A DNA stretch of 64,000 nt from Haliea alexandrii (lineage in GTDB: Bacteria > Pseudomonadota > Gammaproteobacteria > Pseudomonadales > Halieaceae). The DNA lies in assembly GCF_003719295.1 (NCBI RefSeq), contig NZ_RFLW01000001.1:868001-932000 (forward strand), written 5' to 3'. The notes beneath the pieces are model-generated. The model ran no database searches, had not been told where the DNA came from, and saw only the letters and a program-made list of their open reading frames with translations. Positions 46,494 to 54,553 of the stretch are shown in pieces. The translations under genes and the position numbers were made by a program. Position 1 is the first letter of the stretch. Each line of letters starts with the position of its first letter.

Positions 46494-47021
46494 CTATTCC
46501 GCAGGCTCGACGTAGAAGAGTGGTTGGTCGAACTCGACCATTTCCCCGTCCTCCACACAGATGTGCCGGACCGTGCCACGCATACCGGCATGCACAGGGG
46601 TAAACAGCTTCATAACCTCAATGAGGCAGATTTCAGTTTCATCATCGACCTCGGCGCCGAGTTCAACGTAGGGGGCTGCGCCAGGCTTTGGCGAGCGGTA
46701 AAAAATACCCAGATTTGGCGCCTTCACCACGACATAGTTGTCCGGAATTGGCGCACTCTCCGCTTTAGGGGTGGCGGTAGGCTGGGCCGGCGCCACGGCA
46801 GAGCCGCTGGAGGGTTGTTGGGGGACGGGAGCGGGCGCCGAGGTCACTGGAGCCGCTGGTGCCGGGGGCGTCTGGGTGCTTTGCCAGGGCGCTCCTGCGG
46901 AGTTCGGGTCGCGCGACAGGAATATCCTGAAGTCCTCTACCTGTAGCGCCAACTCTTGCCACTCGGAGTCGTCGAAGATCTGGATCAGGTTCTTGATCTC
47001 GTTTGCAGTCACGTTCTTCAT
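46494..47021 (-). CDS. biotin carboxyl carrier protein
   Basis: 175 residues. A helical N-terminal segment (~1-35), a Pro/Ala-rich flexible linker (~40-85), and a biotinyl domain with the biotin-accepting Lys at about 138 in LIEVMKLF (EVMK in place of the more usual EAMKM). AccB-like in layout. It shuttles carboxybiotin between the biotin carboxylase and the carboxyltransferase-like protein. It lies 1-8 bp from its neighbours in the operon. Confidence 0.92.
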   Translation of the reverse strand: MKNVTANEIKNLIQIFDDSEWQELALQVEDFRIFLSRDPNSAGAPWQSTQTPPAPAAPVTSAPAPVPQQPSSGSAVAPAQPTATPKAESAPIPDNYVVVKAPNLGIFYRSPKPGAAPYVELGAEVDDETEICLIEVMKLFTPVHAGMRGTVRHICVEDGEMVEFDQPLFYVEPAE

Positions 47022-47022
47022 G

Positions 47023-48804
47023 TCAGTCGTTCTCTATTGATGGACTTGATTCCGGCGTGCCCCCGGCATGGATTGCTGCCAGTAGCGCTGGCAGCGTGGG
47101 TTCGGCAACAATGTATTCGAGACCCGCTTGCAGCGCGGCCTTTACGCCCTGCTCACTGGCAATCGCACCACCACGAGCACCGCGTGCACCCTTTATAAGC
47201 GCCGGCAGGTTGGCGGGGTCCGCCGCGTCGTCGTTGCTTTCAAGGTCAAGCGTATCCTGCGGTGCCTCATCGGGACGGTACACGGTGAGGGGACTGTGTT
47301 CGTGTGCCCAGGACAACAGCTCGGCGAGGCGGTCGTCTTCAGTCTCGCAGGGAGTGACGACCTTCAGGGCGCCGGCGTAGATCTTGCCGTTCTCTCCATC
47401 CACGGTGACCGTCTGGCCATGTAGCGAAGTGACGGTGCCGACGCCACAGCCAACCACGCTCGGCAGTCCCAGTGCTCGGCCTACGACGGCGGCGTGGGAG
47501 GTGGAACCCCCTTGTTCCGTAATGACCGCTCGTGCCACCAGCATGCCGTGCACATCGTCGGGACTCGTCGTCGCGGTTGCCAGGACCACGTCCTCTCCAT
47601 CATGTGCACGACGTTCGGCTTCATCCGCATCGCTCACAACCGTGCCGACGCCAATGCCATGCGATACACCAAGACCGCTGGCAAGAACAGTGGCGCCATT
47701 GCTCACGCCCTCACCCAATCGCGGACTGAGGATACTGCGAACCTGGTCGGGATTGACCCGACGGATGGCGTCTTCGATCCCGATAGTGCCTTCGCGGTAC
47801 ATATCCACGGCGATACGTACGGCGGCCGCGGGAGAGCGTTTTGCTGTGCGTGACTGCAGAAAGTAGAGTTTGCCTTGCTGTACTGTGAACTCGATGTCCT
47901 GGACTTCCCTGTTGGTACTTTCCAGAGTTTGGGCGGCATGGATCAGCGTCTTGTAGGCATCCGGCGCGGCGGTTTTCATGTCATCAAGGTGTCCCGGCGT
48001 ATATTTGCCGGAGACGACATCCTCGCCCTGGGCGCAGCGCAGGTATTCTCCATAGGGCACCGGTTCGCCGGTGAGCGGGTTCCGGCTGAACAGTACGCCA
48101 GTTCCGCTGTTCTGGTCCAGGTTGCCAAATACCATGGCCTGAACGGTAACCGCCGTGCCCAAATTGTCCGGGATGCCATGGTGTTTGCGATAGCGCTTGG
48201 CCCGGCGCGATGTCCAGGAGCGGAAAACGGCTTCTATGGTGGCCTTGAGCTGCTCGGTGGGCGCCTCAGGGACGGCTTGGCCAGCTGCCTTCTCGATCCG
48301 CGCGCGCCACTCCGACAGATTCTCGTTCTCACCCAACTCCGGAACCGTGACCCTGAGCACAATCTCGCCGTAAAGCTCATGAAAGCGGCGATAGGTGTCG
48401 CGGGCAAATTTATCATCGCCGGACTCAACTGCGAACGCCTGCATGGTCTCGGCGTTTATGCCGAGGTTGAGAACGGTGTCCATCATTCCGGGCATGGAAA
48501 TAGCTGCCCCGGAACGGACGGAGACCAGCAGTGGCGAATGGCCACAGCCATACGTCCTGCCCGTTTGTTCTTCCAGCCACTGCATCGCTGCCTGTAGCTG
48601 ATCGTCCAGCTCCGCAGGCAGCTCACCGGTTTCCAGGTAGGCAGCGCAGGCCTCGGTTGTAATCACGAAGGCGGGCGGGACTGGCAGCCCCTGGCGCAGC
48701 ATATGCGCGATCGACCAGCCCTTGCCGCCAATAAGCGACTTTTCGGGCAGGTTGCTGCCATCCAGAGCGAGCAGCCATTTGCCATGGAGTGGAGTGGCGG
48801 CCAT
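47023..48804 (-). CDS. PPDK/PEP-synthase-like phosphotransferase lacking the pyruvate-binding barrel
   Basis: 593 residues against ~870 for pyruvate phosphate dikinase. Residues ~1-330 form the ATP-grasp domain (LIGGKGWSIAHM; VSVRSGAAISMPGMMDT; TGVLFSRNP; EDVVSGKYTPGHL). Residues ~370-480 form the phosphohistidine swivel domain, with His ~437 in GGSTSHAAVV. The ~340-residue C-terminal TIM barrel that binds pyruvate/PEP is absent, replaced by ~110 residues without a clear motif. The protein should therefore take phosphate from ATP onto a histidine and hand it to something other than pyruvate, by analogy with phenylphosphate synthase (established in Thauera). Probable partners are the swivel protein and the 518-residue protein of the same operon. 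Confidence 0.82.
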   Translation of the reverse strand: MAATPLHGKWLLALDGSNLPEKSLIGGKGWSIAHMLRQGLPVPPAFVITTEACAAYLETGELPAELDDQLQAAMQWLEEQTGRTYGCGHSPLLVSVRSGAAISMPGMMDTVLNLGINAETMQAFAVESGDDKFARDTYRRFHELYGEIVLRVTVPELGENENLSEWRARIEKAAGQAVPEAPTEQLKATIEAVFRSWTSRRAKRYRKHHGIPDNLGTAVTVQAMVFGNLDQNSGTGVLFSRNPLTGEPVPYGEYLRCAQGEDVVSGKYTPGHLDDMKTAAPDAYKTLIHAAQTLESTNREVQDIEFTVQQGKLYFLQSRTAKRSPAAAVRIAVDMYREGTIGIEDAIRRVNPDQVRSILSPRLGEGVSNGATVLASGLGVSHGIGVGTVVSDADEAERRAHDGEDVVLATATTSPDDVHGMLVARAVITEQGGSTSHAAVVGRALGLPSVVGCGVGTVTSLHGQTVTVDGENGKIYAGALKVVTPCETEDDRLAELLSWAHEHSPLTVYRPDEAPQDTLDLESNDDAADPANLPALIKGARGARGGAIASEQGVKAALQAGLEYIVAEPTLPALLAAIHAGGTPESSPSIEND

Positions 48805-48806
48805 GC

Positions 48807-49412
48807 TCAGAATTCCTCTCGTTCGCGGCCCATGATCCGGAGCAGATCCTCATGCAACTCGAACCAAACGGTGTGGTAGCTCTCCATGGTCGCGTCGCTG
48901 ACCCAACGTATATCCCCATCCTCTGCCTTTTCGAGCGCCGAAAGCAGCTTGTTGCTGTATCGATTAAGACGGGGTTCCTGGTTGCCAAGGCGCTTAAGAA
49001 TGATTTCGACCCGCTCGTGGATATCGCCAATGCGGTCGATGACTGCGGAGTCGTAGGCCTCGTCCGAATGATCGTTGGCCACGGTCTGACCACCAATACC
49101 GATGGTCTGCCATTCTGTTATGGCCTGCTTCAGGTCGTTGTTAATGCGTTCGAAGTCTTGGTAGGTCGCAACGAATTCTTCGTCGCGGCGCAAGCTCCCA
49201 TAAGTCTTGCTATACGCCGACTTTAGCGTTATCTGCCCCGTTGGTGTCAACAGATATTTGCCGTTTGCCTCGCTTGCGCGCCCCCTGGCTACTGCGTGGC
49301 CCACGAGTTCTTTTACCGTGTCACTTTGGAGTCCGGTGATGGAGCAGATTTCATCCACCGTCGCGTACTTCTTTACGGCAATACCGTGCATTACTAGTTG
49401 TAAATCCTGCAT
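48807..49412 (-). CDS. hypothetical protein with winged-helix-like N-terminus
   Basis: 201 residues; I do not recognise the family. The first ~75 residues look like a winged helix (KKYATVDEICSITGLQSDTVKELVGHAVARGRASEANGKYLLTPTGQ), and the rest is helical and charged. The gene lies 2-3 bp from both neighbours inside the operon, between the acyl-CoA ligase and the PPDK-like gene. Its place may indicate a regulator or a small subunit of the phosphotransferase; a role cannot be assigned. Confidence 0.6.
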   Translation of the reverse strand: MQDLQLVMHGIAVKKYATVDEICSITGLQSDTVKELVGHAVARGRASEANGKYLLTPTGQITLKSAYSKTYGSLRRDEEFVATYQDFERINNDLKQAITEWQTIGIGGQTVANDHSDEAYDSAVIDRIGDIHERVEIILKRLGNQEPRLNRYSNKLLSALEKAEDGDIRWVSDATMESYHTVWFELHEDLLRIMGREREEF

Positions 49413-49415
49413 TCT

Positions 49416-50900
49416 CTATACCTCGTCAGCGGCGGCGGAGTCGCGATCCACGATAATTTCGCGGACCTTTCTGCGCAGGATCTTGTTTGCTGCGCTCTTG
49501 GGGAGCTCCTGCCAGATTTCTACGTCCTTGGGACACTTGTAGCTCGCGAGGCGGGATTTTGCCCACGTGAGAACGACACCGCTGTCGAGATCCGGACGTC
49601 CGGACACGACTGCGTGCACGCGATCCCCCCATTTCTCATCTGGAAGACCAACCACGGCTGCTTCAACGACGCCATCGCAGGACATGAGAACGTCCTCGAC
49701 TTCTCGCGGGTACACGTTAAAACCGCCGGAGATCAGCATGTCATTTTTGCGGTCTAGTAAGTAGAAAAATCCGTCTTCGTCCATGGTGCCGATGTCGCCC
49801 GTGTGCAGCCAGCCGTTGCGCATAGCCTCTGCCGTCGCGTCTGGCCGGTTCCAGTAGCCTGCCATTATCTGCGGGCCGCGCACACAAATCTCTCCGGTCT
49901 CTCCGGGAGGCAGCCGCCGATCATCATCGTCGAGAACTGCGACGTCCGCAATGACGAAGGGGCGGCCACAGGAGCCTATGCGGCCGTGGTCTTCGGGCTT
50001 AAGGCAGGTGATGACCATTGGGCTCTCTGCCTGCCCGTAACTCTGTGCAAACACCCTGCCGAAACGTGACTCCGCGCGTTCGAGCAGCCGGGGTGAGATG
50101 GGTGAGGCCCCGTAGGCGATTCGTCGAAAATTGAGGTTCGCCTCGTTTATACCAGGCACTTCAAGAATCATTGCCAGCATTGTCGGGACTAGGAATGTCA
50201 GGCTAGCTTGTGTATCTACTGCAAGCCTTACGAACTCTTCGGCGTCAAATTTGGGCATGATCAACGAGTGCGCGCCGCGACATAGTGCCGGCAGGAAAAA
50301 GGCACCTGATGCGTGGGCGATAGGCGCCGCATGAAGAAAGCTGTCGCCCTCCCGAATATCCGGAACCAGGTCAGTAAGAAAGGCGGCCAGCTCGCTGAGC
50401 TCGCCGCGGGTGGACAGTGTCACGGCCTTGGGCTGTCCGGTCGTGCCACCGGTAAAGCCCAATCGCAGCGGCGCATCCATGTCTCGGTCTACCGCACAGA
50501 CGCTGCTGTCGCCCTGTTCGGTCATTAGACCCAGCTCTTCGCGGTCGATGACATATTCGACGTCACCGCTCAGCTGTTCGGCGGTGTCGTGAATTACCGC
50601 CCGGCTGCCACTCTCGCCCAACTTGAAACGATGGTCCTCGATGTTTTCGCGTGTATTCATCCCTACCCGCACCAAGCCGCACTTGGCCAGCGCGTAATAA
50701 ACTACGAGACAGTCGATGCTGTTGGGTAGCATCACACCTACGCGATCGCCGGGTTCGAGTCCCATAGCAAGCAGGCTGTTACCCAGGCGGTTTGTCGAAG
50801 CGTCAAACTCGCGGAAACTGACCGTCCTGCCGCCTTCGCTCAGACAGGGGGCGTCGCCGAAGTGCCTGGCCGCTCGGCTTATCAGGCTACTGATTTGCAT
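49416..50900 (-). CDS. AMP-forming acyl-CoA ligase (2)
   Basis: 494 residues of the ANL superfamily. The P-loop is GFTGGTTGQPKAVTLS, with SYGQAES, DRKNDMLISGGFNVYPREVED and the C-terminal catalytic Lys in LPKSAANKILRRKV. It makes CoA thioesters of an unknown carboxylic acid, plausibly the carboxylation product that the thiolase at the operon end then cleaves. Gaps of 2-3 bp bind it to its neighbours. Confidence 0.92.
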   Translation of the reverse strand: MQISSLISRAARHFGDAPCLSEGGRTVSFREFDASTNRLGNSLLAMGLEPGDRVGVMLPNSIDCLVVYYALAKCGLVRVGMNTRENIEDHRFKLGESGSRAVIHDTAEQLSGDVEYVIDREELGLMTEQGDSSVCAVDRDMDAPLRLGFTGGTTGQPKAVTLSTRGELSELAAFLTDLVPDIREGDSFLHAAPIAHASGAFFLPALCRGAHSLIMPKFDAEEFVRLAVDTQASLTFLVPTMLAMILEVPGINEANLNFRRIAYGASPISPRLLERAESRFGRVFAQSYGQAESPMVITCLKPEDHGRIGSCGRPFVIADVAVLDDDDRRLPPGETGEICVRGPQIMAGYWNRPDATAEAMRNGWLHTGDIGTMDEDGFFYLLDRKNDMLISGGFNVYPREVEDVLMSCDGVVEAAVVGLPDEKWGDRVHAVVSGRPDLDSGVVLTWAKSRLASYKCPKDVEIWQELPKSAANKILRRKVREIIVDRDSAAADEV

Positions 50901-50902
50901 GG

Positions 50903-52459
50903 CTATCCCCTGTTGCTTTTCTGGCGGAGTGCTTCCACCTCGTCACGGCGCAGCCCGGCGCCCTTGCCAACCAGGTTCCGGGAGTGCTTCTGATAAAGTT
51001 TGTAGAGTGCGTCAGCCTCGGGCGTGTCATAGCGGTACTTGACCGAGGTTTCGCAGAAAAGTCGGTTTTCCGCCTTGTGCAGCTCCGGCTGAAACTTGCG
51101 AACACGCGCGTTGTACTCGTCAATGCTCAGTGTGCCCTCGGTAGTGCGATAGACATCCTTTTTCTCATCCAGGTAGGTTATGCCAGGTTCCACGCCGCCA
51201 ACAGTAGGTGCATAGTCGCCATCAAGAAGAATCGAGTATGGAATGGGGGAATAAATGCGCGTCGGAGCATCGTTGTGCATCATCATCATGTATTCGTTGA
51301 TCTGGTGACTGGGAGCTGCGCCGACACAGATTTCGCCAAGCGCATCCCGGCTATACTCATCGTTCAGCAGAGGACGGAAACGCTCGGCGCGGTGATCGAT
51401 CTTGATCCAGTCCTCCGGATCGTAGCAGCCGGCAATGTGTGCCAGATCCTTGATGATTGCGTAATAGGTGAGGGCGCCCGCATCCAGCATCTGGTCCCGC
51501 GACCAACCTGCCATCTTCTGCCACAGGCGGCTCATTGCGTCTTTCACCTTGTCATTCAAATCAAGGAAGGTCTGGGCGAGTTCTTCCCGGCTGCCCATTC
51601 CGACCGGCAGGAATCCGTCGCTCAGAGGACCTGAGGTATACAGGCCGACACCGACTATGTTCTCGTCCTTGAACTCTGGATCTGACTCGAAGCTGCCCCA
51701 GTCATCCATGATATTGAAGTTGACGCCGCGGGTGGCCATGGTAACCGTGAGGTTGTTGTAAGGCACGGCCTCGGCAACGTCGTCCAACCATGGGAAGTCG
51801 TACTCCGCTATGTCGTTGAAGTCCCGAACAATCATCTGTCGGTCATCGCCCAGATTGTAAGGGCCGTGGTTGTGCAGGCTGATGCGACTTTCACAGGCAA
51901 TGAGGAATGCATACTGTGACGCGGAAGCGACGAATGCCTGCGCTGCCTGATGCAGCGGGTCGCCGACTTTACAGTCGTACAGATCCGCGTGGAACACCTG
52001 CAACTGCGCTTCGGAGTGAATCTGGCCGCGGTGGCCGCCCTCAAATGCCGTCAAGTGCCCGGAATTGCGGCGGAAAGACAGCTCAAAACGCTTCCAGAAA
52101 TCAAGGATATAGGCTACGTCTTCCGCGGCATCCTGTGGCCGCAGGAGTCCCATGTTGATCATCCACTCGCGGCCCAGCAAGTAAAAACAGGGAAGGCCCC
52201 ACATGGCGATCGCGTTGGCTTTCGCGCCCATGTGGCGGGCACGGTCGCCAACTTCCTCCGCACTCATGTGGTCTTCGATCTTGCGCAGCAGAGCCGGGTA
52301 GCGGTAGAAAGCGTTGAGGTAGGACATCAACATGTAGGCCGGAACCGGGAACAGCTTGGATTCCTGCACGGTGCGGGTGACGCATAGCCAGTAGGTTTCA
52401 TCGCCGTTAATCTGCAGAAGATTGTTGCTTTCCAGTAGTTGTGCGTAGTCGAGTTTCAT
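50903..52459 (-). CDS. unrecognised 518-residue protein of the phosphotransferase operon
   Basis: No family recognised. The sequence is soluble-looking, rich in Asp, His and aromatic residues, without signal peptide or membrane helices. Notable stretches are FEGGHRGQIHSEAQLQVFH (~140-158), SRISLHNHGPYNLGDD and NEYMMMMHNDAPTRIYSPIPYS, which could supply metal ligands. It begins 77 bp after the swivel-protein gene and ends 2 bp before the acyl-CoA ligase. Because the PPDK-like protein lacks an acceptor domain, this protein may bind the acceptor substrate (inference). Testing requires structure prediction. Confidence 0.7.
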   Translation of the reverse strand: MKLDYAQLLESNNLLQINGDETYWLCVTRTVQESKLFPVPAYMLMSYLNAFYRYPALLRKIEDHMSAEEVGDRARHMGAKANAIAMWGLPCFYLLGREWMINMGLLRPQDAAEDVAYILDFWKRFELSFRRNSGHLTAFEGGHRGQIHSEAQLQVFHADLYDCKVGDPLHQAAQAFVASASQYAFLIACESRISLHNHGPYNLGDDRQMIVRDFNDIAEYDFPWLDDVAEAVPYNNLTVTMATRGVNFNIMDDWGSFESDPEFKDENIVGVGLYTSGPLSDGFLPVGMGSREELAQTFLDLNDKVKDAMSRLWQKMAGWSRDQMLDAGALTYYAIIKDLAHIAGCYDPEDWIKIDHRAERFRPLLNDEYSRDALGEICVGAAPSHQINEYMMMMHNDAPTRIYSPIPYSILLDGDYAPTVGGVEPGITYLDEKKDVYRTTEGTLSIDEYNARVRKFQPELHKAENRLFCETSVKYRYDTPEADALYKLYQKHSRNLVGKGAGLRRDEVEALRQKSNRG

Positions 52460-52536
52460 CAGGTCATTCCCTTATTGCTATTATCGCAGGCGTCACGCGA
52501 GCTAAGGTGACACGGGCTATCTGTTAGTGGATGGCG

Positions 52537-53298
52537 TCATTCTTCACGTTTGGCTATGCGCCAGACGTTGCCAGTTACCTCACGCTTTGTCTGGCCCTGG
52601 TAATCCTCGGCTGTTTTGGCGCGGGCAGTGGATTCGATGGTCACCGTATCGCCTTCCATGATGCCATTGACCTTGGCGTTCATCAGGCAAGGGATGCCGT
52701 ACTCCCTAGTCAGTATGCCCAGGTGCGAGCGAACGGTTCCACCGGCGCATATGACGCCTTTGAACTGCTCCAGAATTGGCGCTGTCAGGGTGCCGCCGGA
52801 ATCGTCGATGACGGCAATCGTATTCTCAGGTACTCCCTCTGTGAGCCATTTCAGGACGCGGTCCGTGGAGCGGATATACCGGGCAATACCGGTGGTATTT
52901 TCCTTATACCGTACGACGTTGTCGCCGACGCCTCGGAGTTCGCGGCCTTCAGCATCCGGGTTGGCGAGTGGCGCATCGGGGTGTACGAAGCAAAAGGTGG
53001 CAAGGTCGGCGTCGCTAGTCCCGTCAGCTGGCTTGTAGGCGTCTGGGCGCTCCTTCTGAGAGATGCCTGCAGACCAGTCGTAACGATGACCGGCATCTAC
53101 TAAAGTCCTGTCCACTGTCTCGAAATCTTTCTTGGTGATCAGTGTGGTGGCGTCGCCAAGCACGAAATCTTTCCATTCGGCGCCGGATTCTTCGAGGCGC
53201 TGACGGACGATCTCGTGCAGACTGCCATGAAAGGCAGCGACCACAGCAGAGGGGGATTCATCGCCGTATTTGTCGGTATCCAAGAATAGCTTGGTCAT
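52537..53298 (-). CDS. stand-alone phosphohistidine swivel (PEP-utilising mobile) domain protein
   Basis: 253 residues. Residues ~150-235 form the mobile domain: GGTVRSHLGILTREYGIPCLMNA, where His ~192 corresponds to the phosphorylated His of PEP synthase/PPDK. The first ~150 residues have no recognised motif. The start at 53298 (MTKLFLDTDKYG) has AAGGAGAAGACC in front. First gene of the minus operon, transcribed from a promoter with an ATTGTA-N-TACAAT site in its spacer. Together with the PPDK-like protein it suggests two phosphohistidine relays in one system. Confidence 0.8.
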   Translation of the reverse strand: MTKLFLDTDKYGDESPSAVVAAFHGSLHEIVRQRLEESGAEWKDFVLGDATTLITKKDFETVDRTLVDAGHRYDWSAGISQKERPDAYKPADGTSDADLATFCFVHPDAPLANPDAEGRELRGVGDNVVRYKENTTGIARYIRSTDRVLKWLTEGVPENTIAVIDDSGGTLTAPILEQFKGVICAGGTVRSHLGILTREYGIPCLMNAKVNGIMEGDTVTIESTARAKTAEDYQGQTKREVTGNVWRIAKREE

Positions 53299-53399
53299 GG
53301 TCTTCTCCTTATTTGGATTATTGTTCCGATAAAGCTGTGCGACATTGTTCCTCAGTCGAGCTTTCAAGGGATATCTTGCAGTCTACATAGCGCCACCTA

Positions 53400-53427
53400 G
53401 TTATACAACATTGTAGTACAATAGCAA
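53400..53427 (-). promoter_or_regulatory. promoter of the nine-gene minus operon
   Basis: Read on the minus strand: TTGCTA (53427-53422), 16 bp spacer, TATAAC (53405-53400). The palindrome at 53410-53422 fills the spacer, so a bound regulator would exclude RNA polymerase. Confidence 0.55.
53410..53422. promoter_or_regulatory. operator palindrome ATTGTA-G-TACAAT
   Basis: A perfect 6+1+6 palindrome, ATTGTAGTACAAT, in the promoter of the minus operon. The same core TTGTAGTACAA occurs at 59626-59636. This shape is typical for GntR/FCD operators; two such regulators are encoded nearby. Confidence 0.65.
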
Positions 53428-53572
53428 TCATAGTAATTTCATTCCAGAGCTTGTTCAACTACCAAATCGGTCGATTCAGTTCATGGCACCACGGGTGCTA
53501 AAGCATGTTTCCACATTATGCGCCGTAAGTTGCGCAAAACATCTTGCGGGGCTTTCTCGGCAACGAATCTTG

Positions 53573-53602
53573 TTGTACAGTGCTGCTGTTGTACAATAAT
53601 AT
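53573..53602 (+). promoter_or_regulatory. promoter of the SurE/MMPL module
   Basis: TTGTAC at 53573-53578 and TAATAT at 53597-53602 with an 18 bp spacer. A TTGTACAA palindrome at 53589-53596 lies in the spacer. Confidence 0.45.
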
Positions 53603-53613
53603 TGTCCGACAAT
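53601..53613. promoter_or_regulatory. operator palindrome ATTGTC-C-GACAAT
   Basis: A perfect 6+1+6 palindrome overlapping and following the -10 of the surE-like promoter. It shares the ATTGT...ACAAT ends with the 53410 site. Confidence 0.6.
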
Positions 53614-53681
53614 AAAGAATAAATTCAAGCGGGGGAAAGCGGTGCGTGTTCCGCGAATCCGCTAGGCTGCGAGGCAGTACC

Positions 53682-54491
53682 ATGAGAGATCTTTCTGATC
53701 ACCGCATTCTTTTGGTCAACGATGACGGCATTGATGCGCCGGGAATGAAGGTTCTGGAAGAAGTGGTGAGGCAGATTTCGGATGATGTCTGGGTGGTCGC
53801 ACCAGATGGAAATCGTTCTGGTGCCTCGCATTCCTTGTCAATTGATTCTCCCATGCGCGTGTGCAAGCTGGATGACAGGCGCTTCGCCGTGAGTGGCACG
53901 CCGACGGAGTGCACCATGCTAGGTATTCACGAGCTCATTTCAGGCCGACGCCCCTCAGTCTGTATATCCGGTATCAACCGCGGGCCAAACCTTGCTGAGG
54001 ATACGGCGTATTCCGGAACGATTGCCGCTGCACGTGAAGCCACCCAACTTGGGGTCCCCGCCATCGCCATCAGCCAGGTGTTTGCGCCGGGGGAAAAGAA
54101 CTTTACGGTGGGTGAGGACCGAAAAATACACTGGGAAACGTCGCAGCGTTGGTGCCTGCCGCTGCTGCAGCAGTTACTACGACTGGAGCTGGACCCGGGG
54201 GTGTTCCTCAATGTTAATTTCCCCGGAGTTCCATCTGCGGAAGTAAAGGGCGTCAAGGTTACAATCCAGGGGCAGCGGCCGCCCGGCTGTTACATCCCCG
54301 AAAAGCGCTTGGATGGTGAGGGGAGTCCTTATTACCAGATCGTGCTGTCCTACGAGGATGGCGAGTCGCATCCAGACTCCGATTTGCGCGCAATTGCTGA
54401 CAATTTCGTCTCGGTCACCCCTTTGAAGCTCGATCTAAGTTCTTTGGAGTACCGCGAGAAGTTGATAGCCATGCTTCCTGAGTCACTCTAG
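53682..54491 (+). CDS. SurE-family 5'/3'-nucleotidase paralog 2
   Basis: 269 residues with the same SurE motifs as the copy at 35070: VNDDGIDAPG, SGASHSLS, GINRGPNLAEDTAYSGT. The two are clear paralogs of similar length. ATG 53682 has GAGGCAG upstream. It leads the plus-strand module with the MMPL permease 62 bp downstream. In a cluster with ATP-dependent phosphotransferase and two AMP-forming ligases, it could remove AMP or dephosphorylate an intermediate (inference). Confidence 0.9.
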   Translation: MRDLSDHRILLVNDDGIDAPGMKVLEEVVRQISDDVWVVAPDGNRSGASHSLSIDSPMRVCKLDDRRFAVSGTPTECTMLGIHELISGRRPSVCISGINRGPNLAEDTAYSGTIAAAREATQLGVPAIAISQVFAPGEKNFTVGEDRKIHWETSQRWCLPLLQQLLRLELDPGVFLNVNFPGVPSAEVKGVKVTIQGQRPPGCYIPEKRLDGEGSPYYQIVLSYEDGESHPDSDLRAIADNFVSVTPLKLDLSSLEYREKLIAMLPESL

Positions 54492-54553
54492 CTGCGTCTA
54501 TCACTAATCAAATCAGCAAGTACCAGCACCACCATATAACAGAGGAATAGTCG

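Larger units (their letters stand above)
53299..53681. other. divergent AT-rich regulatory region
   Basis: 383 bp without a gene, between the minus operon and the SurE/MMPL module. It contains the two promoters and palindromes listed separately. Confidence 0.7.

Noticed and set aside
53299-53367. N-terminal extension of the swivel-domain protein to 53367
   Set aside because: The extension would cover the ribosome site AAGGAGAAG directly before ATG 53298, and the extra residues show no homology.
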